This document shows, in pieces, positions 24,072-32,153 of a DNA stretch of 36,459 nt. The notes under the pieces are model-generated. The model was not told the DNA's origin and did no database searches. It was given only the letters and a program-made list of their open reading frames with translations. Position 1 is the first letter of the stretch; the number at the start of each line of letters is the position of its first letter. The position numbers and the translations under genes were made by a program. This stretch comes from Gammaproteobacteria bacterium (GTDB taxonomy: Bacteria > Pseudomonadota > Gammaproteobacteria > Legionellales > Legionellaceae): assembly GCA_030427555.1 (NCBI GenBank), contig JAUIBC010000006.1, positions 1-36,459 of the forward strand, read 5' to 3'.

Positions 24072-24823
24072 GCGTTATACCGCAAATTACAGTCGCTGTT
24101 CCATCATTTAACCAAGGCAGATTTATTGAGCAGGCTTTGGAGTCTTTAGATAATCAAGGAGTTAACCTTGAGGTTTTTGTAGTTGATGGTGGCTCGACTG
24201 ATAACACGCTAGCAACTCTAGATAAATGGCAAGCCAAGCTTGCCGGTTGCAGAAGTCACCCAGATGATGGTCAGGCGGCAGCAATTAATGAAGCCATAGC
24301 ACGTGGTAGTGCGCCATATGTATGTTGGTTAAATAGTGATGACTGGCTATTGCCTGGCTGCTTTAGAATATTATTAAATGCCTTAAATACCAATCCAAAT
24401 AGTCCTGCTGCATATGGAAGAGCCTGGAACATTCAAGAAAAAAATGCAAAATGTAGTCCAGTTTGGATAGAGCCATTTCATGAGAAAAGATTGGCTAAGC
24501 GCTGCATTATTTCCCAACCAGCAACCTTAATTAGACGTAGCGCATGGGAAGGAATACAAGGCGTGGATCCGAAATTACATATGGCAATGGATTATGATTT
24601 ATGGTGGCGCTTATATAAAAACTTTGGTCCATTGGTTATGGTAGATGAGTTTGTCGCGGTAAATCGTGAACATGATGCAACTAAGACAAATACTAAGCGT
24701 TCTCTACATTATAAAGAAGCCATGCAAACGGTCAGCAAATATTATGGAAGCATCCCTCTAAAATGGTGGCTTTATCAACCATATTCCGTATGGTATAAAA
24801 CGTTAATGGCCAAATTTTTTTAG
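24068..24823 (+). CDS. Family 2 glycosyltransferase
   Basis: A GT-A fold transferase of 251 residues. It opens with [20 protein letters not shown], has the nucleotide-sugar motif DGGSTDNT (40-47) and the metal-binding region WLNSDDW (87-93). A downstream [15 protein letters not shown] segment is typical of GT2 enzymes that build surface polysaccharides. There is no membrane segment; a basic/aromatic C-terminus could sit at the membrane. Its start overlaps fcl, so GDP-L-fucose or GDP-linked sugars are candidate donors; this rests on context only. It is the last gene of the run, followed by a REP-like hairpin about 110 bases later. Confidence 0.9.
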   Translation: MSVIPQITVAVPSFNQGRFIEQALESLDNQGVNLEVFVVDGGSTDNTLATLDKWQAKLAGCRSHPDDGQAAAINEAIARGSAPYVCWLNSDDWLLPGCFRILLNALNTNPNSPAAYGRAWNIQEKNAKCSPVWIEPFHEKRLAKRCIISQPATLIRRSAWEGIQGVDPKLHMAMDYDLWWRLYKNFGPLVMVDEFVAVNREHDATKTNTKRSLHYKEAMQTVSKYYGSIPLKWWLYQPYSVWYKTLMAKFF

Positions 24824-24918
24824 ATATCAATGAGATTTAGCCAATTTTTGATTATGTTATGTTAAAATTATACGGAAACATCTTAAATTTACTTGAAATT
24901 GCGCCATCTTGATAAATA

Positions 24919-24955
24919 CCCTCATCCCCAACCCTTCTCCCTAAAAGGGAGAAGG
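24919..24955. repeat. REP-like repeat with a 10-base hairpin
   Basis: CCCTCATCCCCAACCC leads into CCTTCTCCCT (24933-24942), a 3-base AAA loop and AGGGAGAAGG (24946-24955), a perfect 10-base stem. The 'CCCTCA-CCCCAACCC-TCTCCC...GGGAGA' unit is a widespread intergenic repeat in proteobacteria. Here it lies just where the upstream part of a beta-barrel gene should be. The surrounding 24824-24977 contains no gene. Confidence 0.6.
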
Positions 24956-24977
24956 TAGCTTACCGAGCTCAATTTAA

Positions 24978-25565
24978 CATCAGTGCTCAAACAAAAATCT
25001 ATTTATATGGGACAGCCGTGATATTGGCGCGTATGGAGGTTATGGTGTGTTTGAAGGTGCATATGGTAATGATGGTCAGTATGCTCAAGGACGTCTTACA
25101 CTTGGAATGACTGCATGGAATATAAACCGAACGACTTTAGGTTTTGAAGTAGGTCTCCAATCAGGCAACTCTATGCGGCTTTCGGTTGATCAAACGCTAG
25201 TTGATGCAGCTGGTGAGTTACAATGGCAATCTTCTCTTAAGCCCTTTATTGATTTGCTGTTAACCTCAAAAACTAGGTTGTCAACAAACACCTCTGTTTA
25301 TTTACTTTTAGATGCTGGCATAGCTTACAGACAGTTGATTTTGGAAGATCGCAATTCATCGAGCGATTCACTATCAAAAGTTAGCCCAGAAATTCACATA
25401 GGTTTAGGTTATCAAGTTACACAGCACGTTATGGCTTCCTTATTTTATCAAGGTATTTATTCATCTTCCAAGGTTGGTGCAAAATTAGATTCAAACTTAG
25501 ATAGTTTAATTACTAAGATCACTACTCAGCAAGCCGGTTTGATTGGAATTCAATATTTCTGGTAG
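24978..25565 (+). pseudogene. Outer-membrane beta-barrel protein, 5' end missing
   Basis: The frame is open from 24978 to the TAG at 25563-25565. From about 25020 it reads DIGAYGGYGVFEGAYGND..., continues with alternating hydrophobic strands (FEVGLQSGNSMRL, LLTSKTRLSTNTSVYLLLDAGIAYRQL, FYQGIYSS) and ends in a terminal aromatic strand (GIQYFW). This is the layout of a small outer-membrane barrel of a type I associate with Legionella. No signal peptide or usable ATG precedes it. A GTG at 25047 with GGAGG upstream exists, but starting there would omit the first strand and any export signal. I read it as a gene that lost its promoter and signal sequence next to a REP-like repeat. The remaining 180-odd codons have no stop, so the decay looks recent, or an unusual start remains in use. 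Confidence 0.65.
25007..25020 (+). repeat. 14-base direct repeat, copy 1 (copy 2 at 26073-26086)
   Basis: ATGGGACAGCCGTG here and ATGGGACAGCCATG at 26073-26086 agree at 13 of 14 bases. They bracket the beta-barrel and transposase remnants, 1,066 bases apart in the same orientation. The sequence could be an element end or a small dispersed repeat. Confidence 0.5.
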
Positions 25566-25624
25566 TACGGAGGGCGCTGCTCTGTCGCATCTAAAAACTT
25601 TGCCCTAAAATAAACCGCAGCGTT

Positions 25625-26032
25625 TTATTGCCCCCATCCGGCTTTTTTCTGTAACCATTTAATTCCTACATTTTTGATCTGTTTTTTTGCATTATTTAGC
25701 ATGTTGAGTGTGATATGGCGAATCAAAGCTATATTTTCTCCGGCATTATCTTTTCTTACACGAGATTCATCCTCATTAAAAACCACGTCTAAAGTCCAAT
25801 GCAAACCATTTTCGATTACTGCATCTGCAATACGCTTTGCATTTGGCGGTAAACTGGTAATAAAAAAGCGTCATTCGGTGCTTATTTTATTATTTGACTC
25901 TTGTGTTGCCTCAATGACTGCGACTGTTTTTAAGCCAGCCCACTGCTATTTTTGATGCAACCAATCTATTTGGTTACTCACAATGCATCGGCGTGTTTCA
26001 ATGCGTCCATGTCCTTTATCTACGTCTTGATA
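25625..26032 (-). pseudogene. ISAs1-family transposase C-terminal remnant
   Basis: Reading the minus strand from 26032 to the TAA at 25627-25625 gives YQDVDKGHGRIETRRCIVSN, then, further on, VAVIEATQES, ITSLPPNAKRIADAV, LHWTLDVVFNEDESRVRKDN and ENIALIRHITLNML. These are signature blocks of ISAs1-family (DDE) transposases. There are two in-frame stops: TAG after DWLHQK, and TGA where the family has Arg in STETRY. A short in-frame deletion removes the HWGIE-type block before LHW. The N-terminal two thirds is absent. The rest keeps one frame throughout, so decay is by point changes. The 55 bases beyond the stop include GGGCGCTGC at 25572-25580, which may be part of the element's terminal repeat. 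It cannot be functional. Confidence 0.85.
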
Positions 26033-26072
26033 AAGTTAACTGTTTACGTATTAAAAAATCAATCAATTTAAG

Positions 26073-26086
26073 ATGGGACAGCCATG
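26073..26086 (+). repeat. 14-base direct repeat, copy 2
   Basis: ATGGGACAGCCATG, the partner of 25007-25020. It is followed by a second short direct repeat, AAACTAGCTA at 26093-26102 and again at 26121-26130, just upstream of speB. Confidence 0.5.
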
Positions 26087-26140
26087 GTTAAAAAACTAGC
26101 TACTATTGACTAATAAAAATAAACTAGCTATTTTTTTTAT

Positions 26141-27067
26141 ATGACGACAATAAAACAATCTACTCCATATCGTTCGTATTACTCTGGTCCAACCAGTTTT
26201 TTGCGTTTACCTTATTCTCAAAATTTAACTAATGTGGATATTGCTATATTTGGTATCCCATCTGATCTCTCAGTAAATAATCGTCCTGGAGCAAGATTTG
26301 CCCCACGTGCTATTCGCGAACAATCTGTATTTGTTGGTGGAAATGAGAATGGAGTATGGCCTTGGGGATATAACATAAAAAATGTATGTCAGATGATAGA
26401 TTATGGCGATATTATGTTTAGCCCAGGATATATCGATCGCATGTTAACTGAAACTGAAGAGCAAGTAACTCATATTATTGCTGAAAATGTTAAACCCCTT
26501 ATGATAGGTGGCGATCATTCTGTTTCTTATCCTGTTATCAAAGCTATAGCAAAAAAATATGGCAAAATTTCTTTAATACATTTTGATGCACATTCGGATA
26601 CTTGGGAAAGTGAAGATTTTAATCATGGAACAATGTTTTATCATGCTATACAAGAAGGTATAATTGATCCAAAACATTCTATACAACTAGGTATTCGCAC
26701 TGAAAACCCGAACACTCATGGTTTTAATATTTTTCATGCAAATACTATCAATTCTCTAAAAAGCGAAACTATTGGCAAAGCCATACGAAAAATTGTTGGT
26801 AAGCGGCCATGTTATATAACGTTTGATATTGACTGTTTGGACCCTGCATTTGCGCCTGGCACAGGCACACCTGTACTTGGAGGAATTACATCAATGCAAG
26901 CACGAAATTTATTACAAGAATGCAGAGGTTTAAATATTATCGGCGCAGATCAAGTTGAAGTATCTCCAGTTTATGACTCTCCAGGACAGATAACCGCATT
27001 AGCAGGAGCCACAATTGCAATTGATCTATGCTATTTATTACATGAGGCAAATACTAAAACAACTTAA
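26141..27067 (+). CDS. speB: Agmatinase
   Basis: Ureohydrolase of the arginase superfamily; agmatinase converts agmatine to putrescine and urea. The length is 308 residues, usual for SpeB. The binuclear manganese ligands are present in order: H126 (GGDHSVSYP), D149, H151 and D153 (HFDAHSDTW), and D229 and D231 (FDIDCLDPAFAPGTGTP). Agmatinase rather than guanidinobutyrase or arginase is inferred from overall resemblance. No arginine decarboxylase (speA) is adjacent. ATG at 26141 is the only sensible start, since an in-frame stop lies at 26111-26113, but no Shine-Dalgarno is visible, only a T-run. Transposon debris immediately upstream may have changed its expression signals. Confidence 0.9.
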   Translation: MTTIKQSTPYRSYYSGPTSFLRLPYSQNLTNVDIAIFGIPSDLSVNNRPGARFAPRAIREQSVFVGGNENGVWPWGYNIKNVCQMIDYGDIMFSPGYIDRMLTETEEQVTHIIAENVKPLMIGGDHSVSYPVIKAIAKKYGKISLIHFDAHSDTWESEDFNHGTMFYHAIQEGIIDPKHSIQLGIRTENPNTHGFNIFHANTINSLKSETIGKAIRKIVGKRPCYITFDIDCLDPAFAPGTGTPVLGGITSMQARNLLQECRGLNIIGADQVEVSPVYDSPGQITALAGATIAIDLCYLLHEANTKTT

Positions 27068-27116
27068 TAAGTTGTGTAGGCCTAAAATACTTCAAAATAA
27101 AACTTAACTTATCATG

Positions 27117-28079
27117 TTAATCTATGAATATCGAATTATAAATACAATTTATAAACTCTTTCCCTTCTGCAGTTAATCCTGTCGAATGTATCAATTGCGA
27201 ATATGTTTTGGCTAGTTTTTGTTTATATATTTCTAAACGAAAAGCATAGTTAAATGGTATTTGAAAGAACCTTGCATGTAGATAATTATTATAATCCTGT
27301 TTATTATAAGGTATTGTAAAACCTTTCAATAAATCACTATTATCTAAATAAAAAGATATTAATCTATATAGCACAAAAACACCATGTAATATTCCATATA
27401 TCGGACGTTTTTGATTTTTTGCATATGATAATAAGGTTTGATTATAATCAGCGATTAAGCTAGTTAAATTATTAATAATATTAAAGTGCTGATGCGCCTC
27501 TTCATGAACCAGCATATCTAAATAATAAAATAGTGGAAATTTATCCCCAACGTTTTGTACATATATTCTTCCTTGGCAAAAAAAACTACTAGCCGAAGTA
27601 GGAATCGGGCCTTCGCCATTATATATTGCAATTGAATTTAAAATGGCCATGTATAATCCGGATAGTTTGCCTTCACCTAATATGCAAATCGCCCGTTCAA
27701 GATTACTTTTAGTTTGGCTTATTTCCGCTTGACTTGGAATATTAAAGTTACAAGATCTATCTTCCATGCTCTTATCCTTAGCAACGTAATTATCTGCTGG
27801 ACTAATTGTAGGATTAAGGCTGGCTATTATTATTGGTTGATCATTGGATATTGATAATGCTATGGAAGGAGAATTTAAAACAAGTTGCCTATTAAGCAGT
27901 GCTTCAAGATATAAACAATAAAGGTCTGGCGCAAAGCTCTCTTTTGTAAAATCAATATTTTCGATAACGGTTTTACTACTCTTATCTAAAGTGAAAAGAT
28001 TAAGAAGATTACTTTGTACTTTAGTTTGAAACTGCAAACGTATAGATAAAATATTTTTTAAATCTAAGAACTTTTGCAA
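27117..28079 (-). CDS. HExxH-motif peptide-modification protein (aKG-HExxH-like)
   Basis: A 320-residue protein with DMLVHEEAHQHFN (H192-E193-x-x-H196) and, 35 residues on, RPIYGILHGVFVLYRL with His232. This layout matches the 'HEXXH motif' family found with RiPP-type peptide maturation genes, some members of which are iron/alpha-ketoglutarate-dependent peptide hydroxylases. In them the two His of HExxH plus a later His in an L-H-G-V-F-like motif bind the metal. An ordinary zinc protease is the alternative, but the LHG motif favours the first reading. No signal peptide, so it is cytoplasmic. TTG at 28079 is the start, with GAGGG 6 bases upstream. The permease gene ends 33 bases before it on the same strand, so they are probably one operon. 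No precursor peptide gene was seen beside it. Confidence 0.7.
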   Translation of the reverse strand: MQKFLDLKNILSIRLQFQTKVQSNLLNLFTLDKSSKTVIENIDFTKESFAPDLYCLYLEALLNRQLVLNSPSIALSISNDQPIIIASLNPTISPADNYVAKDKSMEDRSCNFNIPSQAEISQTKSNLERAICILGEGKLSGLYMAILNSIAIYNGEGPIPTSASSFFCQGRIYVQNVGDKFPLFYYLDMLVHEEAHQHFNIINNLTSLIADYNQTLLSYAKNQKRPIYGILHGVFVLYRLISFYLDNSDLLKGFTIPYNKQDYNNYLHARFFQIPFNYAFRLEIYKQKLAKTYSQLIHSTGLTAEGKEFINCIYNSIFID

Positions 28080-28112
28080 TTTATACCCTCACAAATAACA
28101 TTTGTAGGAAAC

Positions 28113-29309
28113 TTACTTTATCAAAATAGATATACCAAGGAGAATGATACCAGCGCATCCCATTACAAATAACCCTAACTGGCCACCAGGCACTATAGCT
28201 ATATGATTTTCCATAGAAATTATTTTTCTACCACGCCACGCCATCATTATAGGCAATAATAATAAGAATAAAACGCAACATATCCCGGCGTAACTTAATG
28301 CATGTAAATAAACACCAGGATTAATTAAAACTATTATTAGTGGTGGCATAAAAGTCAACCCAAAAACTTTTACCCCTTGAGTCCCTCTTTTTTTAAGCTT
28401 AAATCCATCAGCAAGAAAATCAAAAAGCCCCAACGATACGCCTAAAAAAGCCGTTAACATACAAATAGATGCAAAAAACTCAAAAAATCCATGAATCCAT
28501 GCACTTTGCACTGAGTGGCCAAGAGCAGACGTAAGGCCACTTGTTGCATGATCACTACCCATAAGCGCAATTAAACCATTACTGCCGTCTCTTTCTACAG
28601 TGCCCATAATAACTATTAACCAGACTATATAACACACTAATGGAATTAAAGAACCAAGTATTATAACTCGTCTTAACATATGAACATCATCAGAAAAATA
28701 CGATCGTAAACTTGGAACAATTGAGGCAAAACCAAACGATGTAATTAACACCATCAAACTACCAGTGATAGCTGGTAATGAACCATTACTCAGATTAATC
28801 GATTTAATATGAGGGCTAATAATTAATACCAACAATAAATATATTCCAAGCTTGCCAAACATCAAACCACGATTTAAATAATCAACAGAATTAACACCAC
28901 TGTAAATAACTGCACCAAACACACCGGTAAAGATTATAGAGGTTAGCCAAGAAGGCAAATTAATATTAGCTTTAGACAATAGGCTGTGTAACATATCACT
29001 GCCGCCAGAGATATATGCTGCTAACAAAGTATAAAGTAAAAACAGACATGTTATCCATGCGATTATTTGGCCTGGTAACCCTAGTGTACCCTTTGCCATA
29101 GTAATAATATTACTTCCAGGTGGAAATGATAAATTAACTTCTAAAACCAATAAGGCGCCAAGAGTCATTATTAGCCAGCATAAGAATAAAAAAATAATCG
29201 AGTTGGTTACCCCAACGGTAGCCAATGCAACTGGAAGAGCTAACATACCACCACCAATTGAGGTACCTACTATTAGTAATATACCGCCTATTAGTTTGGA
29301 AATCCCCAT
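28113..29309 (-). CDS. Aromatic amino acid permease (HAAAP family, TyrP/Mtr-like)
   Basis: An inner-membrane proton symporter of the hydroxy/aromatic amino acid permease family, 398 residues with about 11 hydrophobic segments. The N-terminus GGILLIVGTSIGGGMLALPV holds the unwound first-helix signature of the family. Later segments (TSFGFASIVPSLRSYF, then a helix-rich C-terminus) also agree. Tyrosine or tryptophan is the likely substrate; the exact one cannot be told. A TTG at 29315 is in frame, but ATG at 29309 begins the normal MGISKLIGG sequence. A TTGACA promoter lies 36-64 bases upstream. The HExxH gene follows after 33 bases. Legionella encodes several such permeases, consistent with amino acid dependence. 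Confidence 0.9.
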   Translation of the reverse strand: MGISKLIGGILLIVGTSIGGGMLALPVALATVGVTNSIIFLFLCWLIMTLGALLVLEVNLSFPPGSNIITMAKGTLGLPGQIIAWITCLFLLYTLLAAYISGGSDMLHSLLSKANINLPSWLTSIIFTGVFGAVIYSGVNSVDYLNRGLMFGKLGIYLLLVLIISPHIKSINLSNGSLPAITGSLMVLITSFGFASIVPSLRSYFSDDVHMLRRVIILGSLIPLVCYIVWLIVIMGTVERDGSNGLIALMGSDHATSGLTSALGHSVQSAWIHGFFEFFASICMLTAFLGVSLGLFDFLADGFKLKKRGTQGVKVFGLTFMPPLIIVLINPGVYLHALSYAGICCVLFLLLLPIMMAWRGRKIISMENHIAIVPGGQLGLFVMGCAGIILLGISILIK

Positions 29310-29344
29310 AAACAACGTCCATTTTTGTTGAAAATAACATCAAA

Positions 29345-29373
29345 ATGTTACCATAGTTTACAAATGCTGTCAA
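29345..29373 (-). promoter_or_regulatory. Sigma-70 promoter for the permease–HExxH gene pair
   Basis: On the minus strand, a perfect TTGACA (29373-29368) is 17 bases from TAACAT (29350-29345, four of six matches). The ATG is 36 bases further on. Confidence 0.6.
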
Positions 29374-29413
29374 TTTTTAGCTCGCATTTGAGACTTGCGA
29401 TTTTGCATAAAAT

Positions 29414-31006
29414 TTAACAATTATCATAATCAATAATAACTTCATCTAAAGCGTTTTTAACATCTATTGTTGAATATTTCAAATCTTTTGCGGCATAAAT
29501 TATCCCACATGCCGCATCACTGAAGTTTGCGGTTGGAGTCCAATAATCCATATTTGCTTTAAGCATAACTTTAAATGCCTTGCGTGTATTCCATTTTGGA
29601 GTGGTTGCAAGGAGATAAAATAATTTGTTAAATACACCGCTTGAGTAATGCACGTCCATTCCATCACGATAATGATGGGCAAACTCTATTGAGTGTTTAT
29701 CTAAGCTTGGGTTATCCATGAAGCGAATTGCATCCATTTGCGATGTGTTTTTTAAAATCTCATGTCCAATTTTCCAAGTATTTTTCTTGGTAACATAATA
29801 CTCAGCAGCTTGAGCAGCCATATCCGAGAATGATTCATTAATCGCGCCTGACTGACCGAAATAGACTAGATTTGAGTGTTGTTCAGTAAAACCATGACTT
29901 ATCTCATGAGCTCCGATACTAAGTGCTACTAAAGGATAAATAAAATAATCTCCATCGCCAAAGCTCATTTGTTCACCATCCCAAAAAGCGTTAGCATAAT
30001 TTCTACCATAATGGACACGCATTATTAGTTGTTGTGGCTTACCTCTATCGGTTAGTGGCTCTACTTTATAAGTTTTTCTATACATGCTCTTAATTATTTC
30101 AGCTATATATAGGGCATCATTGCTTATCGAATAAGCTCCGTTTATTTTATCGTATCCATCTTCATCATACCCTGTCCAATATGCACTATCTGCTGCGGAG
30201 TATGGGCAATTTGAAGCCATAGGAAGATCATCGGCTATATAGAGATTTTGCATATCTACGATTTTTATCTCTGCATTTTCCATATAACAAACGCCAAGAG
30301 AATCATCATGAGATATGTTTAAAAAAGGCAAATCATGGCCATATTTTATTAAGCCAGTTTTTTGGTTCCCACCAAATCCCAAGCCATGCGCCGGCGTTCT
30401 TGAGGTTTTAATGTTATCCCAAGCTATGAATTTATCTTTCGTATAAACATCAATAATAGCAGCTGGTTTTTTAGGCATAGTATCATCGAGTAAGACCGAC
30501 AACTCTACCTGATATGCCCAGTTGGCTTTTGCATTCTTATCAATAAATATTATTGGTGAGATTTTTTTTTCTACTATATGTTTCGCTTGCCAAGGTTGAA
30601 TAAAATTTCGCAATACCTCATTTGCTAATTGTTCAGAATAAGGTGGATTACTCCCGAGATCCGCATATAACTTTTGGTAAATGGTACCACTGACTTTTTG
30701 AATACTATAATTTTTCTTATGAATAATCGCATCGCCACCTAAAATAGGGATTCCTAAATAATATTGCTGCAGTCTAATGTGTTGTACGTTATTTTCATCT
30801 GTTCTTTGTTTAATAAATTTTAAAGTGTTAGTATTTTTTTGTGTGGCTAAAGGTTTTAATGAATCAAATTGAATCGCAAAATTTTCGCTTAATTTAGCAT
30901 AAGACATATGTTGCAATGATATTTTATCCGCAGCGTTTGTTATTAAAGTTATAAAAAAAGTTAAAATAAATAATATATTTCTTAAAATACGAGAATACAT
31001 TGGCAT
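29414..31006 (-). CDS. Secreted M4-family (thermolysin-like) zinc metallopeptidase
   Basis: A 530-residue preproenzyme. The signal peptide covers about 1-25 (NILFILTFFITLITNA/A). The propeptide (about 26-200, FTP/PepSY type) contains VQHIRLQQYYLGIPILGGDA. The mature protease has the zinc motif HEISH (H367, E368, H371), the third ligand E391 in GAINESFSD, and the acid-base His453 in DVHYSSGVFN, all in thermolysin order. The mature domain resembles Legionella ProA/Msp. Such proteases are typically exported by type II secretion and degrade host or environmental proteins. AAGGAG lies 8 bases before ATG 31006. About 100 bases and a promoter separate it from the permease gene downstream. Confidence 0.93.
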   Translation of the reverse strand: MPMYSRILRNILFILTFFITLITNAADKISLQHMSYAKLSENFAIQFDSLKPLATQKNTNTLKFIKQRTDENNVQHIRLQQYYLGIPILGGDAIIHKKNYSIQKVSGTIYQKLYADLGSNPPYSEQLANEVLRNFIQPWQAKHIVEKKISPIIFIDKNAKANWAYQVELSVLLDDTMPKKPAAIIDVYTKDKFIAWDNIKTSRTPAHGLGFGGNQKTGLIKYGHDLPFLNISHDDSLGVCYMENAEIKIVDMQNLYIADDLPMASNCPYSAADSAYWTGYDEDGYDKINGAYSISNDALYIAEIIKSMYRKTYKVEPLTDRGKPQQLIMRVHYGRNYANAFWDGEQMSFGDGDYFIYPLVALSIGAHEISHGFTEQHSNLVYFGQSGAINESFSDMAAQAAEYYVTKKNTWKIGHEILKNTSQMDAIRFMDNPSLDKHSIEFAHHYRDGMDVHYSSGVFNKLFYLLATTPKWNTRKAFKVMLKANMDYWTPTANFSDAACGIIYAAKDLKYSTIDVKNALDEVIIDYDNC

Positions 31007-31215
31007 TGGTTAAACTCCTTGTTGTTGGACCCTTATTGTTGGACTGGTAAGCAAGTTCTAATTTCCATAAATACTCAAACCTTACTAAGCCATATAGTGG
31101 AACAGAATATTTTTTGAAAATCAAGTACCTCAAAGACTATCTTACCCGAAGTACCCATTGATTTTTTTGTAGAAATAAGGCAGAATCGCTAACTTATTGT
31201 ACTATTTATTTATAT

Positions 31216-31665
31216 ATGGGCAAAATACTAGTTGTACATGGTCCTAACCTAAATATGCTTGGTTTGCGTCAACCAGATATATATGGGTATATGACCTTAT
31301 CTACGTTAAACGATTTTCTTAACCAAAAGGCCGAGACTCTTGGTTTTGGATTAACTATTTTACAAAGTAATAGCGAGGGAAAAATAATAGAGGCTATTCA
31401 CCAAGCTGTAGAAGATAGAATCGACTACATAATAATTAATCCAGCTGCATTTACACATACAAGCATAGCTATACGCGATGCTTTATTATCTGTTAATATA
31501 CCTTTTATTGAGGTTCACATGAGTAATATCCATGCCCGAGAATCGTTCCGTAAAGATTCTTACTTTTCTGATATAGCTCAAGGAGTCATATCAGGATTTG
31601 GAGTAGATAGTTATTCATTGGCATTAGAAGCTATATCAAATATATCGAAAAGAGAGAGCATTTAA
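31216..31665 (+). CDS. aroQ: 3-dehydroquinate dehydratase, type II
   Basis: Third step of the shikimate pathway: dehydrates 3-dehydroquinate to 3-dehydroshikimate. The length is 149 residues. The flexible active-site loop holds R18 and the catalytic Y23 ([10 protein letters not shown]). The remaining site residues are in [17 protein letters not shown], the EVHMSN segment and [13 protein letters not shown]. The gene directly abuts accB (stop TAA immediately before ATG), the standard gammaproteobacterial aroQ–accB–accC arrangement. No clear ribosome site precedes the ATG. Confidence 0.97.
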   Translation: MGKILVVHGPNLNMLGLRQPDIYGYMTLSTLNDFLNQKAETLGFGLTILQSNSEGKIIEAIHQAVEDRIDYIIINPAAFTHTSIAIRDALLSVNIPFIEVHMSNIHARESFRKDSYFSDIAQGVISGFGVDSYSLALEAISNISKRESI

Positions 31666-32142
31666 ATGAATATTCAAAAAATAAAACCATTAATTAAGTG
31701 GCTAGTTGAAATTGGATTTACAGATATTGAAATTAAAGATGGCGAAGAAAGTTTAAAATTAGGTCGTAGTATACAAACAGATGTTACTCCATCTCCAGCA
31801 TACGTACAAATGTCAACCCCACCATTGCAACACCCTGCTCCTAATAATCATGAAGCTCATACTCAACCAAAGGCCTCTGAACATAAACCAGAAGTAGTAA
31901 CCGCAACCGGACATAAAGTCTGCTCTCCAATGGTAGGTACAATGTACATTGCTTCCTCACCTGATGCGCCTCCTTTTGTTAAAATAGGTCAGCATGTCAA
32001 AGTTGGTGATACTTTATGTATAATTGAGGCTATGAAAATGTTTAACGAAATAGAAGCCGATCGCTCTGGAGTTATCGTAGATATCTTAGTGCAAAATGGT
32101 GAGCCTGTTGAATATGATCAGCCACTTTTTATTATTGAATAA
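31666..32142 (+). CDS. accB: Biotin carboxyl carrier protein of acetyl-CoA carboxylase
   Basis: Carries biotin between the carboxylase and transferase subunits in the first committed step of fatty acid synthesis. The length is 158 residues. It has an N-terminal helical part, a Pro/His-rich linker (about 40-75), and a C-terminal biotinyl domain with the biotinylation site K124 in EAMKM and the CSPMVGTMY start. A GAGAG sequence inside the end of aroQ serves as ribosome site. accC follows after 11 bases. Confidence 0.98.
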   Translation: MNIQKIKPLIKWLVEIGFTDIEIKDGEESLKLGRSIQTDVTPSPAYVQMSTPPLQHPAPNNHEAHTQPKASEHKPEVVTATGHKVCSPMVGTMYIASSPDAPPFVKIGQHVKVGDTLCIIEAMKMFNEIEADRSGVIVDILVQNGEPVEYDQPLFIIE

Positions 32143-32153
32143 GGTTTAGTTAG

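Noticed and set aside
23642-24085. Minus-strand open frame of 147 codons at the end of fcl
   Set aside because: Shadow of fcl; the plus strand encodes a complete GDP-fucose synthase.
25047-25565. Intact beta-barrel gene starting at GTG 25047
   Set aside because: The GGAGG upstream is itself part of Gly-Gly-Tyr-Gly codons of the barrel sequence, and starting here removes the first strand and leaves no signal peptide for an outer-membrane protein.
25674-25955. Plus-strand open frame of 93 codons
   Set aside because: It is antisense to the ISAs1 transposase remnant, whose minus-strand translation shows family motifs; the plus-strand product has no recognisable features.
27067-27112. ATAAGTT/AACTTAT inverted repeat as a terminator between speB and the HExxH gene
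   Set aside because: A 7-base AT-rich stem with a 32-base loop is too weak to call.
31020-31048. TTGTTGGAC repeated twice upstream of the M4 protease as an operator
   Set aside because: Only 9 bases, imperfect context and no palindromic character; likely chance.
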